Made by a program: the position numbers and the translations under genes | The notes under the pieces: generated by a model | What the model was told of the DNA's origin: nothing | Seen by the model: the letters and a program-made list of their open reading frames with translations, nothing else | Database searches by the model: none | Shown here: piece after piece, positions 1 through 11,496 of the stretch | How positions within the stretch are numbered: the first letter of the stretch is position 1 | How the letters are laid out: each line of letters starts with the position of its first letter | Source: Calliopum simillimum | Taxonomy: Eukaryota; Arthropoda; Insecta; Diptera; Lauxaniidae | Assembly (NCBI GenBank): GCA_951812925.1 | Contig: OX638368.1 | Coordinates: forward strand, 124,581,309 to 124,645,308 | Length of the DNA stretch: 64,000 nucleotides | Reading direction: 5' to 3'

Positions 1-326
1 AACGAAGTCGCTACGGGTCATCTAGTTGTATATATATAAATTTTCGTACAGTAAATAGTTTTTATTAAATATTGATTTGATTTTTGATTTTGTTTATTAA
101 ATGATCCTTAGTGCTAACAAGACGAAATCTTATAAACTAGCACTAATTAAATGATGTCTATACAGGATATTGAGTCACAAATAAAAGTAAATATTTAAAA
201 AACAAAATTAAAAATGCTTATTCTAATTAACATAATGTTTAAAGGCGCATATTAAATTTAATAAGGTTACAAAGAATATTTTTTTTTTTTTTTTTTCTAA
301 GAAACCACTTAAAAATTATAGAAAAC

Positions 327-1430
327 CTACAATGAGGACAAGTACTGTAAGGCAGCATTTTTGAACTGCATTCCATTGCTAATACGCTGAATTATGTGAG
401 GAAGCGAAAAACTGGTGTTCAGATATAAACACGTAGGCCTAGGTTGAATAAGATTTTTACCCCGGTTAGATCGAAGGAATTGTAATTTATTAAATAAATA
501 ATTAGGTTCTTGGGTGTAAACTATTTTATGGAGGGTAATTAATGTTCTTAGAACTAGTAGCTTGTCGAATGGTAAATTAAAAATCTGATTTGCATAGTGA
601 GACACATGATCAGTACGTTTAAGTGCATAAACGTAGCGGGCGATATTATTGTATGCAACTTGTAGCTTACGTTTACTTGCACAATCGCAACTGGCAAAGA
701 TTTCACATCCATAGAGAAGAATGGGTACTAGATAAGTTTTGGCCAAAAGTAGCCTAATTCTTTGGGGGGTGAAATATTGTGAAGCCCACAAACTACGGAG
801 CATAGCGTAAACTTTACCAGTAGTAATGTTAATATGGTTTGACCATGTTAATGTGCTATTGAAAGTGATGCCTAAATTTTTTGCGCAACTCACAATTTCA
901 ATTCGAGAGCCTTCGAGAACAATTATCGGCGCTGCCGAAACATTGTTTGATCTTTTACCTTTCATTAGGCATTTTGACTTGGCTGGGTTTAAAGAAAGCC
1001 CGTTAGTAGTCGCCCATGAACAAATTTGTTCAAGATCATTATTTAAATTAGTTACACAGCTACTAATTTGGTCCGGTGGGCAACTGATGTATAATTGCAC
1101 ATCGTCAGCATACATTTGGACATTACATGATCTTAAGACCTTCGGCAAGTCATTTATGAATATTGTAAATAAGAGAGGCCCCAGGATAGAACCCTGAGAT
1201 ACTCCTCTAACAAATGGCAAAAAATCTGAACAGGCACTCCCAAGGTTAACCGATTGCAATCTACCAGTCAAGTATGATTGTATAAGGCGAATGCTGGGGG
1301 AAGAAAATTTGAATAAATTTAGTAGCTTAGAGCATAAGACGCAATGGTCAACCGAATCGAAAGCTTTTGTATGAACAAGCAGAACTAAAAGTGCTAATCC
1401 GCTTGGATTGAAAACCAGAATGTTTATCAC
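327..1430 (-). pseudogene. LINE reverse transcriptase fragment
   Basis: The 367-residue frame carries the RT palm signatures. These are an AFDSVDH block (motif A), GVSQGSILGPLLF (motif B) and MYADDVQLY (motif C, catalytic YADD), then the thumb region with SLNPAKSK and NLGITF. RT of this family copies the element RNA at a nicked genomic target. The N-terminal fingers are lost: the frame joins unrelated residues just before the AFDSVDH block, and the adjacent frame upstream still encodes SFESLVHKQMNDYLL. The protein is therefore not functional as it stands. Confidence 0.85.
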
Positions 1431-1460
1431 TAAGTAAGGAGTTTCTCAGTAGATAATCGT

Positions 1461-2426
1461 TCATTTGCTTGTGAACAAGTGATTCAAAGCTTTTTTCCAG
1501 CTCAGGGGGAACGAAGAAGTTGTGAGAATATTATTAAAAAGATTAGTTATGTACGGTAAGAGTTTCGGAAGAATGATTTTAAGAAACTTGGGATGCATTT
1601 TATCCAAACCAACTGCGTTAGATTTAACGCCTAAAAAACAAAGAAGAACTGATTCCTGGGAGACACCCTCAAAACACAAGTCTGAATCAGGGTTGAAGTC
1701 ACTTTCATATCCAGCATAGAAGTTTATGTCTGGCTGAGGCATGGGAAAATCAACAAAATTTTGATTTAAGTTGTTCAGATCAACATCGTTGTTTTCATGT
1801 GGAATGCTCTTACCTATACCTATATTTCTAATAACCTTCCATTTCTGTTTTCCACAAATACCGGAATCATATTCATTTTCGAAGTGAGCTAATTTGGCGG
1901 CCTTCACTGCTTTTACTACATTTCTTCTACTATCTTGATAATTTTTGTGGAGTTCAGGAGTTTTAAAGCGTTTCCAACGGCTGTATGCAACATTACGTTT
2001 ATTGATTAAAGCTTTAATCATACTACAAAACCAAGGCGGTTGATTGTGTTTAACAACCTTAGTTTTGACTGGTACATATTTATCAAAAAGGACATTGATA
2101 CTATTTTGTAGGAATTCCAGTTGATCATCTACAGATGGCATGAAGTATATATTTGACCAGTCTGCAAGTTCAAGTTCGTGGTTAAGCGTGAAGTAGTCAA
2201 TGTTACGAAAATCGCGATATGATATTTTTTGTTCTTGATGCTTTAGTTGATAATCATAACAGAGAAAAATTAGATCATGTTTCGAGAAGACTGATGCTGA
2301 TAACTGGTCGTAAAGCAGAACTTTGTCTTTATCACTAACAAAAAAGATGTCAAGTAAAGTATTCGTCTCTCTAGAGAAGTGAGTGGGAATAGTGTTGTTC
2401 ACGGAAGTTAGGCCAAAACTTTTCAT
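1461..2426 (-). pseudogene. LINE ORF2 segment between endonuclease and RT
   Basis: The 321-residue frame begins at the end of the endonuclease domain (the STRETNTLLDIFF-like and KHDLI blocks resemble the last EN motifs). It continues through the basic linker (PPWFCSMIKALINKRNVAYSRWK) to the start of RT (VGLDKMHPKFLKIILPKLLPYITNLFN). It ends in SFPLSWKKA and then shifts frame. It is colinear with the RT frame downstream on the same strand. Confidence 0.75.
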
Positions 2427-2576
2427 GTCATCTGTGAGATGACTTTCGATTAATATATTGCTGTTGAAATCACCAGATATGATTATATTTGAGTATGATG
2501 ACGCCAGAATTTCAACTTTTAGAAAGAAATTTGTAGTATCGATGCTACGGTTAGGTCTATATACATTACCTAGAAG

Positions 2577-2930
2577 CTATTTTATTGAGTTGTGAACCAG
2601 ATCGACAAAAAGATATTCAATTTTGTCGTTATCATCCGATTTGCAGTTCAATTTGCACACGATGCCTTCTCGCACATATATAGCTACGCCACCACCATGG
2701 GTCCTCCTATCAGCTCGAAAAAGTTTATACCCGTTGACTTTGACAACATTATAAGCTACACAAGGCTGATACCAAGTCTCCGACACACATATAGCATCAA
2801 TCCCTGAACTTGTAAAAATATACCGAAACTCATCTATCTTGTTATTCAAGCTTTGAGAGTTTATGTGACAGACCTTCAGACCGTCCCTCTGCCCACTCAG
2901 TATACGTGTTCAAGTTGGTTTTTCGTGTTG
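2577..2930 (-). pseudogene. LINE endonuclease N-terminal fragment
   Basis: The minus-strand frame encodes a KVCHINSQSLNNKIDEF block, then AICVSETW and GYKLFRADRRTHGGGVAIYV. These are the first motifs of the apurinic/apyrimidinic-like endonuclease of non-LTR elements (N, E and the GGGVAIYV strand). The frame stops near 2577 and the remaining catalytic motifs are only partly preserved in the interval to 2426. The reading frame stays open upstream of the first candidate start, so the element is truncated rather than starting here. Confidence 0.8.
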
Positions 2931-2958
2931 TTGGTTTCGGATATAACTTTTGTAAAAC

Positions 2959-4642
2959 TCGGTATAAGTTGGGAACCCTTGGTTGGATTTTAAAAATATT
3001 GATGTCATATTAAAGACATTTTAAAGAAATTTTTCAACTTAAGTCATAGTTTTCGAGATATGACAATTTATAAAAAATTGACCCCATTTTTTTCCCAAAA
3101 AACCGTTATTTTTTCCAAAAAATTTATTAATTTTGTACAATCAAATTAGGAAGCAAAATGTGTTTCCTTTCATTTGATATGCGACATGTAGAGTAATTTA
3201 GGGTAATGTGGACTATGCGGGTAATGTGGTGCACCCCTTTATTTCTCATATTAAAGACTGCACAACAATTTTGGTTATTTGTGCACAATAAAAAGCGAAA
3301 AACATATTCTTTACGCTCTTTGGCTTTTCTATAATGCTAATTATTCGTGTGAAATTCTTAGCATATGCTGTGAGGTCAAGTTGACTTATGCTTGGTGAAT
3401 AACTAAGTTACTTCCTCAGAACTCACTTTTCTAAAATTCAAATAACTCTAATGCAATTGTGGATCTATTATTCAACGAAAAAATGCATTAGCAAGTCTGA
3501 TTTTACATTTCTATTATATAATCAATGATTATTTCAAAAACGTGATGTATTCGGGTAATGTGGACTACCCCATATTATATACCGTATATCAACTTTGACT
3601 ACTATTACACCTTAAAAAGCTAATTGCATGTGTAGGATACCCGAGTTTGAGTAATGTGGAGGACTATTTTACGTATGATTCGATAACCCTTCTTACCTAT
3701 TCACATGTTAGTATGAATTTGGTTTATCTTACCAGAAAATATTATTAAATAAGAATATAAAGCTATTTCATAGCAAATATAATCTTAAAAATTACTACTC
3801 GACTTTTAGTCAACAAAATTTGCGAATAAATGGTACTTCTTTAGGAAATGGGCAGGGTGAGCCACATTACCCGACCCTTTTCTTTTTCAGCTATTTTTAG
3901 GTACTTTCAATTTAACTGGCCTCACGCTTGAAAATGTTAATATTTTAGTATACAAATTACCAAATAGTAAAAACAATAGAATAACTAATACAAATAAATT
4001 GACCAAGCTTACATACTACCATTACTTTGGTAGAAATTGGTAAAAAAGAAAAAGGTAACCACATTACCCTAAATTACTCTATCTGAAATTGCATCGTTAA
4101 TAAATTTTTATAGAAAATAACAAAAATGGACCGAAACAATTTTCTTGAAATTAGGAACTTTTAACAACAAAAATTCCAGAACAGTCAACAACAACAACAA
4201 CAACAACATTGCTACTACTTCTACAACAACAACAAAGAGAACCAGCTACTTGTACAACTACTTATTTTAAAAAAATTTAAAATTTTTATTAAAAATTGAG
4301 CGTGGAATTTTTAATAAAAATGTTTCATCTGCAGCGCTAAATTGTTCTTGTTGTAGTAGTACAGTGGTTTTTGTTGTTGTTGTTGTTGCTGTTGTTTGTC
4401 CAGGCATTGTTGTTGTTAAAAGATCTTAATTTCAAGAAAATTGATTTGTAATAATATATTTTTTGGAAAAAATAAAAGTTTTTTGGAACAAAAAATCGGT
4501 GAATTTTTGAAATATTGTCACATCTCGAAAACTATAACTCAAATTGAAAAGTTTTATGCATCAAATATATAGCTCCTTAAAACACCTTTATATGACACCA
4601 ATATGATTAAAATCTGTCTAGGAGTTCCCAACTTATACCGGT
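2959..4642. repeat. Foldback (long inverted) repeat interrupted by a nested DNA element
   Basis: The left arm (about 2959-3188) and right arm (about 4082-4642) are inverted relatives. TATAAGTTGGGAACCC on the left matches GAGTTCCCAACTTATACC on the right, and AGTCATAGTTTTCGAGATAT matches ATCTCGAAAACTATAACT. The right arm also holds CAA/TTG trinucleotide runs (4184-4210, 4372-4396). Similar arms recur at about 11630-11770 and 11960-12072, so this is a dispersed family. Confidence 0.7.
3191..4079. mobile_element. 889-bp TA-flanked non-autonomous DNA element with internal terminal-motif repeats
   Basis: The ends are perfect inverted repeats of 21 bp (GAGTAATTTAGGGTAATGTG plus one more G), flanked by TA at 3189-3190 and 4080-4081. 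The motif GGGTAATGTGG or close variants recurs inside the element at about 3219, 3553 and 3648, and inverted at about 3873. No transposase is encoded. A TA duplication fits the Tc1/mariner superfamily, but family assignment is an inference. Confidence 0.8.
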
Positions 4643-5031
4643 TTGTATAAAAGATATATCCTAATATTCTGATGGCTATACCTCCGAAAGTAGGACCGAA
4701 ACAAACTTTTTGTTGTTGTTATAAATAATTCCCAGAGCCCTATTTGGGAAAAAAAAACAAGTTTTTAATCTAAAATTGTTCCCGAATTTGTATCAAATCT
4801 CACAAAACTATTCGGTGTACAAAGCAAAATTAGAATTTGATTGAACGAAAGCATCAACCACGTAAATACTAGCAGCACTGTTTAATTATTTGATAAGTTA
4901 AATTGACCGTATAAAAAGCCTTCAAAAAATTAAGGGTTTGGAGTCAAAACTTTGGGTAGCGCTTTTTTGCTCATGTTAAGTGCCCTATTAATTTATAATT
5001 TTAGATAATTGAAAGTTTGTCCCAGATTACG

Positions 5032-6169
5032 ATGGGTAAAAACAAAAAACATAAGAAGGATAAGAAATCAAAAAAGAAAAAACATCATAAGGAAAAGGCC
5101 GAAACAAAAACTGATAGTTCCAAGAAAAAGTCTTCAAAATCGTCGAAAAAATCTGTTGAAGAAGTAGCAACTAAAAATGCCCAAGATGCTGACTATGATA
5201 TTCCGCTTGGTAAGTAAATTGGTGAAAAATAATAACTTGGCACGTTTACTTCAGATGCTCCTCACCTATTTTTATTGTACATAGTTGCTCAAAAAACCGT
5301 AATAATTTAGAAACTCCAGGACGTGGGTGTCAAAATGGGGGTTATTGTGAATCAATATTCCCGGGGATAGAGAATACACTGCAGTCTAAGAAAAATTCGC
5401 CACGAATATTTATTCACGATAACCCCAATATAATTGAAGTAAGCTATAATATTGTTACCACATACTACTATCTATCTGTGACTTTACAATGTGCAGTGGC
5501 AGTCGTTAGCCACAGCTAACAGCTGGTCGAAACTGCAAAAAAATGTTTATATCTTATTAAATTATCCATCATGACACCCATGTTTTGGAAGTCGATATAA
5601 ATTTCCAAACTTTTATGACTTATCACCCCTATTATGATATACCGGGCGAAAATCATCTGTGCGATGTAACTTGTAATTCGCATGAGCAAAAGAACAAAAA
5701 TGTTAACAAATACGGTCGGAAATTTATTTCACAATAGGGGTGATTGATAAGTCATATCCGCTAATTCCAATCGCTCTCTCCAAAACCAAAGTCATCCACC
5801 AAATTTTGATTGCGTTCTTATTTTCTTTAGAATCCCCTCCTACTAAATAAATCGGGTAGGAGCACCTAAAATAAACCAGTGCGACAAACCATTTTTTTCT
5901 AAACTACTGACACTGCTGTAGAATTAATGTCTAACAAAGTCCGTGCCCCGGAAACTCCAGAGGAATATCAGAAGCGACAAAATAGAATTCGTTACGAAGT
6001 TGATCCAGTTACAGGTCGAAAACGTCTTATTAAGGGAGATGGCGAAATTTTGGAGGAAATTGTTAGTCGCAAAAGACATGTGGGAATCAATCAACAAGCC
6101 ACACATGAAGATGGTAACTTTTTCCAATATAACACAACTGGCAAAAATAATCAACATTTTTCACCTTAG
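5032..6169 (+). CDS. ARL6IP4: ARL6IP4/SR-25-like nuclear lysine-serine-rich protein (two exons)
   Basis: Exons are 5032-5209 and 5922-6169. The donor is G|GTAAGT, the acceptor is GCTGTAG|AATT, and the phase-1 junction reads through cleanly to give [18 protein letters not shown]. Residues 5-45 are a lysine/serine-rich low-complexity tract typical of splicing-associated SR-like proteins. The C-terminal half holds the family core, with [20 protein letters not shown] followed by IVSRKRH and INQQAT. Members of the ARL6IP4 (SR-25) family are nuclear or nucleolar and are implicated in splicing regulation. The start is the first ATG in frame (MGKNKKHKK). The second exon contains its own ATG at 5927, but the splice join is in frame and conserved-looking, so the two-exon model is preferred. 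The protein is about 141 residues, short for the family. Confidence 0.88.
5210..5921 (+). other. Intron of the ARL6IP4-like gene, with two small inverted repeats
   Basis: This 712-bp intron has consensus borders. It contains a palindromic unit at about 5614-5755 (ATGACTTATCACCCC inverted as GGGGTGATTGATAAGTCAT). It also contains a shorter inverted pair at about 5337-5436 (GGGGGTTATTGTGAAT against ATTCACGATAACCCC). These look like MITE remnants. No coding potential is seen. Confidence 0.6.
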
Positions 6170-6196
6170 TGCGTGTTTTTTAGGTGTTTAATATAA

Positions 6197-6230
6197 GTCT
6201 TTATTAACAGTTAATAAAATCAATAAAATA
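6197..6230. terminator. Back-to-back polyadenylation signals of convergent genes
   Basis: On the plus strand, AATAAA hexamers at about 6213-6218 and 6222-6227 follow the ARL6IP4-like stop (6169). On the minus strand, TTTATT at 6200-6205 reads AATAAA downstream of the RNFT-like stop (6252). The signals lie past each other, so the two mature 3' ends probably overlap. Confidence 0.6.
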
Positions 6231-6251
6231 AAATATGAATACTCTTAAATT

Positions 6252-6485
6252 TCAACATAACTGATAGAAGAATGTTGTTGATCCATCTTGCCAAGTTGGA
6301 TCTTCACTTACATTAGCTCGGCACATGGGGCAGGTTTGTTCACGTTTAAACCAAGTACTTACGCAGTCATCACAAAATATATGTCCACATTCTAATACAA
6401 TCGGTGTGGTATATGTATCATGGCAAATTGGGCATAGCGAACCAGAGGCGTCTAGCTCATCTTTGGTTGGCTTGCGCTCGTAATC
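6252..6485 (-). CDS. RNFT1: Last exon of the RNFT-like gene: C3HC4 RING finger
   Basis: This short exon encodes 77 residues starting DYERKPTKDELDASGS, the conserved run-in of RNFT proteins. The RING cysteines and histidine follow, then a tail ending FFYQLC and a TGA stop. The acceptor is TTTTCTAG|GATTAC at 6486. It was found by reading the reverse strand, since it is too short and too isolated from the other exons to be obvious. It supplies the catalytic E2-binding domain of the ligase. Confidence 0.9.
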   Translation of the reverse strand, partial: DYERKPTKDELDASGSLCPICHDTYTTPIVLECGHIFCDDCVSTWFKREQTCPMCRANVSEDPTWQDGSTTFFYQLC

Positions 6486-9400
6486 CTAGAAAAAATAAAA
6501 ACATACATACATTTTTCTACATACCCAACAATTCTGTAATCCGCTTGATTTCAATAAATTTGGAAAGCTTAAGGATGAAAATAGTGAGTCAAACGATAAG
6601 AAATATCAGGATCTCTTGAAAGCCATGTCTGACGGGTTTAAATCCTGAGCTGCGGCCGCAGGCCGCCCACTTACCCCTACTTTTATGTAAAATTACTGTT
6701 GTAACGAAGCTGCGTCCCGGGGGAAAAAACTTCACTGGATTTCGCGTACGCTAATTGAGTTTTCGCGTACGCGAGTCCCCCCGTATAGACAGACTCTTAA
6801 AAATATATGAGGGGTATAGAAGCAAAGGCAGCAATCTCCATTTTGTTTATGAACGTGTTTGATAGTGTTTGATCACAAGCTACCAGCAAATGAAACTAGA
6901 TGTCACTATTAAACATGTCCGTGATAAAAGAAGAGACTATCTTCTTTGATTCTATACCACTTTGATCGTTCCATCTTCTTGCATTTGACGATGCTTTGTG
7001 GTCAAACGATAACAGACACACTCAGAAAAAAATGGAGATTGCTGCCTTTGCTTCTATACCCCTCATATATACTATTGAAGTTCTTGTAGTGGAATTGCAA
7101 CTACTTAACTAGTTTTTAAACCAGATTTGATCAATTGACTTTTTACCAATTGAAAATAGATCAATTTTAAACCAGTTGAAAATATATGCAGAGTAGGACA
7201 ATCGTCCTGCCCCTATGACATCGCCATGTTAAATAAACCAGTCTCTTGCAAGGAAAAAAGTCAGAATTTCAACCGGTTGTAGTTAAAAAAAAAAATAGTT
7301 TTAAACCGCTGTTAGGCCAGTTGAATTTCCTATAGGGTAGATAAGCATAAGGAATTCGATATTTTTACATAAAATTATACACACAAAAAGTCCGCATTAG
7401 GGGAGATGTGTGTACTTTGGTCCGAGTGTTTGTTGCCACTCAACAGTTGCGCGTGTACGATAATGTTCTTCTATGGAATTTTCCACTCATACCGGTGACT
7501 CTTATTAGTAGATTTCAGACCGTGTTCGTGTATAAAAAGCGACTTTAGGCTTTTAGTGTGTTTTAAATGTATTTTCATTAATGTATGTTATAGGTTTTGA
7601 CAGTTTTTAAGACATGCTGTCTGTGTGTACCTTGGACCTATGCTTATTGACCAGCGAGCCTTTTTCGACGGGCAACCAGGAAGCCATCATCGCCTCTCAA
7701 TACAATATTATTATTATTTACGTGGTTAATGTATTTGTTTGCAACCATTTTTGTTTAATTAATTGTTTTTTACTAAGTGCACTTTTTTGTGTTATAATTT
7801 TTGTTTATGATTAATTTTGCATGGTGTACCTTGGACCGTTTAAGATTGCAACGGAAAAGGTAATATTTCTACTCAATGGTAAGACAGAAATATCATTGTC
7901 ACGTCATTTGATGCTGCAAGCATTGTAGAAACATAACTTAATCAAAAAACTAAAGAAACTTTTTTGGAAAATCCAGCACATTCAAAAAACTGAAAAGCGG
8001 ATCAAGGTACACACATCTCCCCTACTTATATGAAAAACTAAAATTTTGCCATTTGCCAGAAGTTGTAATCTAATCATTCCAAATTTTAAATACCTTAACC
8101 CTTCGGGACTCTTTTTCGTTAGTACTATACGTTTGTGGAATTCTATGCTTCATTATTTAAAATGTGTATCAAATTGCAAAAACTTTAAGCATCAACTTAT
8201 TCGTCACTTTTCTTAAAGATTTCTTTAGTTCTTTCTTATCTCTGTAATTTTTATACCCTACACCCACAGCGCATATTCACTTTGTCCTTCCGTTTGTAAC
8301 GGTAAAGTATATATGTCCACAGGAAAAGGACCTTATCTTTACTGGCAAAATATTACAGGAGAGCTTAAAATAACAGATATGGAAAATTTTACTGATTCCA
8401 ATTCAGTGCTTAGACATGTTCTGAACATTTTACAATTGATTTGAGGTCGATTATCAAACTACAAATACCAATTTAAGCGGTCTTAACAAACTTCGACCAC
8501 ACAAAAATTGATAATTGACAGACTTTGAACTTCGATATCTATAAACTTGAGTTTATCATTTTAAGATTTCAAAATGCTATAGCTCAGTCAATTTTTGGAA
8601 TTTTCCTGTGATCAGGGTGTCATTTTATTCAAAATAATATGTATTTTTAGAAAATGCGTGAAGATATATTCTTGATCAGCGTCACATCCTGAGTCGATAT
8701 AACCATGTCCGTCTGTCTGTTGAAATATTTTTCACGGGAAAACTAAGTTTCAAAATGCTATACTGAAAGCGTTTTTTGAGATAGTCCAACCAAATTTGAT
8801 TCAGACAATGAGAATAGTAAATGCAAGCTCAGAGCTTAAACTAGGTGCACTCGGACTAGAGTGCGTTGGTGCCTCCCATATAAGCAAGAGTTTTAAAATG
8901 CTATACTGAAAGCGTTTTTGAGGTAATTCAACCAAATTTCGCTCAGACATTAAGGATAGTAAATGGAAAATTCGAATAAGAGGGCGTGGCAGCTCCCATC
9001 TATTAAAAGTTTTTAAAATTCTGTTCAAGCGTTATTTGAAGTAATACAACAAAATTTCGCGCAGATGCTAGGAATTGAAAATAAGATAATGTGGGGACAA
9101 TTAAATATATAAGTTATCACGTTGATACCTGGAAATCAATAATTTATATACGAAAAATAGATACAAAATTTGTACATACCATATTACGAATGAAGTTAAT
9201 AAGAGCTTTTTTGAATGATTTTCCTCTATCAACGAACTCAAATCCCTTGGCACCCATATAGAAGGATGAGAATAATATACCCGAAATCTAACGATATAAT
9301 ATAGGCACATAATTATTATAGAATTTGTAGCTTAACGTTTTAATTTCGTTGTGAAAAAGTTAAAACTTACCATTTCCAAACCCGAGTAGGATTCAAACAG

Positions 9401-11103
9401 AAATATCAGCCATTGTCGAAGTGGCGCTAAAGCACGATAAAACTGCGAAAAATATTCCACAAGAACGTACATACGGGCCTGCAATACAAGTTTTTAACAA
9501 ATTTTTGAAATATGTATTTTATTGTATTTACTCGAGGCTTGTGCCTGATAACCTTCGTCGGCATTAGGGTGATTGAAATCTTGATTAGGATCGTTAGCAA
9601 CTTCAATATTAAATCATTTACAGCTACATAATAGAGTAAAACCCCAAGTGATATAGCCTTTGTGATAGTAACAGTGTTTTCCAATGATGCAGTCACCACT
9701 GCCGCTGCCGCAGCTCCTGATTGCTGATCTTTAACAGTTTTAACATTACCCAAATAATTGCTGAGTACGACAGCCAATTTGTCCTTAGTGTCAGCTGTGA
9801 CTTCACCACCCTTGGCCAACTCCAAAGTGACACCTGCACTTGGTGGTGTTATCAGCAATCCAAATGGATCTGGTGTAGATGAAGCAAGCAAAAATCGATA
9901 TGCTATAACACATGTGACTAAACTGAAATCACGCAATAAAACTCCATAACTTTTTTGTGAAAACTTTGCAACTTGTTCACGTAATGACTTATTAACTTGG
10001 TACATAATTCCATGCAATAACAGCAGATCCAATATACCCAATAAATGGTCATGTATAAATTTCACAAATAAAATGCAAATAAATGGAAGATAACGTACAA
10101 AATGGCTTAGAAACTTTACAAACATATCCGAAATAACATTGTTATCTTCATCATCTTGAAAAACATTGCGATTATTTGCTGCTGCAGCAGTTCCTGTATT
10201 CTGCTGTGCCGTGCGATTTGTAAATAACGTGGAAGGTACATTTTCCTGCTGTACATTAACATTAATGGAAGTATCACCCGATGAATTGGCGGTAGTGGTA
10301 GCGATACGACTGTTGTTTTCTATTGGCGTGCCTCCGCCACTTGTTTCGGCTCGAGAGAGCTCTCTGTTTAATGGGTTTTCTACTAAAAGGCGTGGTCGGG
10401 GGTTTTGTGGTTGTGCTTCTTGCGAAAGCATTATATTTATATTATCGCCTAAATCAGCATTACTAGTGCTAACTGGTGTGTAACGAAATGTACCTGTATT
10501 TGTAATTAAAGACCGAATTGCCTCCGTTGAAGGAGTTGATGAAAATGACAACACATTGTTAAGGTTCATACGCCAAGATCTTATATTCCGCGAATGTGCG
10601 GGAGAAGATGGTGTTGGTAAAAAATGCGGCGTCGTCGATGCATGACGATGTGGATGAATGTTTTGACTTTCCAATTGGTTGAAGCCATTGCGTCGCGGTG
10701 CCAATCCTACATTATCATTGCCATCAAAGTGTTCTTGCTCCGAACCATTACGAGCACCATTGTTTTGGTCTAGGAGCGTGTAAGCATGAATGTGGGGTCG
10801 CGCAAATTGCTGGCGAGCATCACTAAACAGTGTGAACAAATTTCTCTGCACTGATGAGGCGCTACTTTGACTTAACCGCCGCACGTTCATTTCATTATTT
10901 GTTTCTCCATTATCCTCGAATTCCATATCAATATTGGTGCTTTGGGGAATTCTGGTATCCGAATCTCTACTTTGTAATTGTTGAGATGTATTCGCTTCAA
11001 TATCTATTTCTGTGGTTTCTTTTTTGGCTGATAGTCCCGGAGTTTCAGTTGTTTCTGATGTTTCAGTGCAGTTTTTTCTATTGTTGCTTCGACTGTTATT
11101 CAT
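6252..11103 (-). CDS. RNFT1: RNFT1/RNFT2-like RING finger transmembrane E3 ubiquitin ligase (four exons)
   Basis: Coding exons on the minus strand are 11103-9532, 9478-9371, 9287-9180 and 6485-6252. All junctions are phase 0 with GT/AG borders. The 673-residue product has a long polar, asparagine/serine/threonine-rich N-terminus (about 1-315). Several hydrophobic segments follow: FVRYLPFICILFVKF near 320, the LLRDFSLVTCVIAYRFLLA region near 390, and a long one near 485-515, with more in exons 2 and 3. The C-terminal RING finger (about 614-651) is CPIC, CGH, CDDC and CPMC (C3HC4). Family members are ER-membrane ubiquitin ligases. The start is the first ATG (MNNSRSNNRKN); the codon before it is GTG. 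It resembles the single Drosophila RNFT gene. Introns 1 and 2 are short (53 and 83 bp), whereas intron 3 is 2.7 kb and full of transposons. Confidence 0.9.
6636..6712 (-). repeat. Fragment of a dispersed MITE
   Basis: The stretch with GAGCTGCGGCCGCAGGCCGC and ACTTACCCCTACTTTTATGT is repeated in inverted orientation at about 59045-59108 inside rootletin intron 7. A related copy, 38849-39185, has intact ends. It lies in RNFT-like intron 3. Confidence 0.7.
6808..7065. mobile_element. 258-bp MITE with ~36-bp terminal inverted repeats
   Basis: Both ends read TGAGGGGTATAGAAGCAAAG and continue GCAGCAATCTCCATTTT inwards, in inverted orientation. The element is flanked by TATA on both sides, consistent with a TA-type duplication. 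The interior has no open frame. It sits in intron 3 of the RNFT-like gene. Confidence 0.8.
7400..8022. mobile_element. 623-bp TA-flanked non-autonomous DNA element
   Basis: The inverted ends are GGGGAGATGTGTGTACTTTG on the left and GGGGAGATGTGTGTACCTTG on the right, flanked by TA at 7398-7399 and 8023-8024. The subterminal motif GTACCTTGGACC recurs at about 7627 and 7826. The layout (TA duplication, short ends, internal copies of the end motif) matches that of the 3191-4079 element although the sequences differ. No transposase is present. Confidence 0.8.
8257..9065 (-). mobile_element. Helentron-like repeat, minus orientation, decayed
   Basis: It begins with the inverted tail TTATACCCTACACCC followed by CACTTTGTCCTTCCGTTTG. 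It then carries ATTCTTGATCAGCGTCAC and GTCCGTCTGTCTGT. It ends with about 2.5 inverted copies of the 142-bp unit (TTCAAAATGCTATACTGAAAGCG, GGCACCTCCCATATAAGC and variants). It lies in RNFT-like intron 3, ending about 115 bp from exon 3. Confidence 0.7.
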
Positions 11104-11496
11104 CACGTCACGACGTCTTTGTTGCTTACAAAAAATAGAGACTGCTACAGCAGGAAAATTATTAAAGAGATTATTAGTTGGTGTGATGACAAATATTTGT
11201 TTAAGTTATCTAAACATTTGTTCTTGATTTTTACGTGCAATCTGCCATTTAGAAGTTGCCGTAATGTAAAAACTCGCGGAAATGGGCCATTTTACACGGC
11301 CAATCTTACTCATCACTATTAAGTGATGCCAAATCGTGTGGCTAACTGAGTTTGATTTTTGTTGTTCGAAATAATTTCAACTTTTTTTTACCGGAATAAT
11401 CTTTTTATTCTCTAAAAACTGTAAACGTTCAGTAGAGCTAGTGTTTAAAGACTATCTCCAAACCGCTCAGTCATACTATAAAAAGTAACTAAACTT
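11104..11496. other. Presumed promoter and 5' region of the RNFT-like gene
   Basis: This is the roughly 390 bp upstream of the minus-strand ATG. No TATA box, CpG cluster or RNA gene could be recognised. Short open frames on the plus strand here are AT-rich and lack features of a protein. Confidence 0.3.

Larger units (their letters stand above)
280..2935 (-). mobile_element. Degraded CR1/jockey-type non-LTR retrotransposon (LINE)
   Basis: Read on the minus strand, an apurinic-type endonuclease fragment is followed by a linker region and a reverse transcriptase, ending near a T-run at about 281-296 (a poly-A tail on the element strand). Coding is broken into three frames at about 2577 and 1430-1461, where sequence between the linker and the RT fingers is missing. 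The element is 5'-truncated at about 2935, next to a foldback repeat. Clade assignment to the CR1/jockey group is from general RT motif style and is an inference; the LINE identity is secure. Confidence 0.85.
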
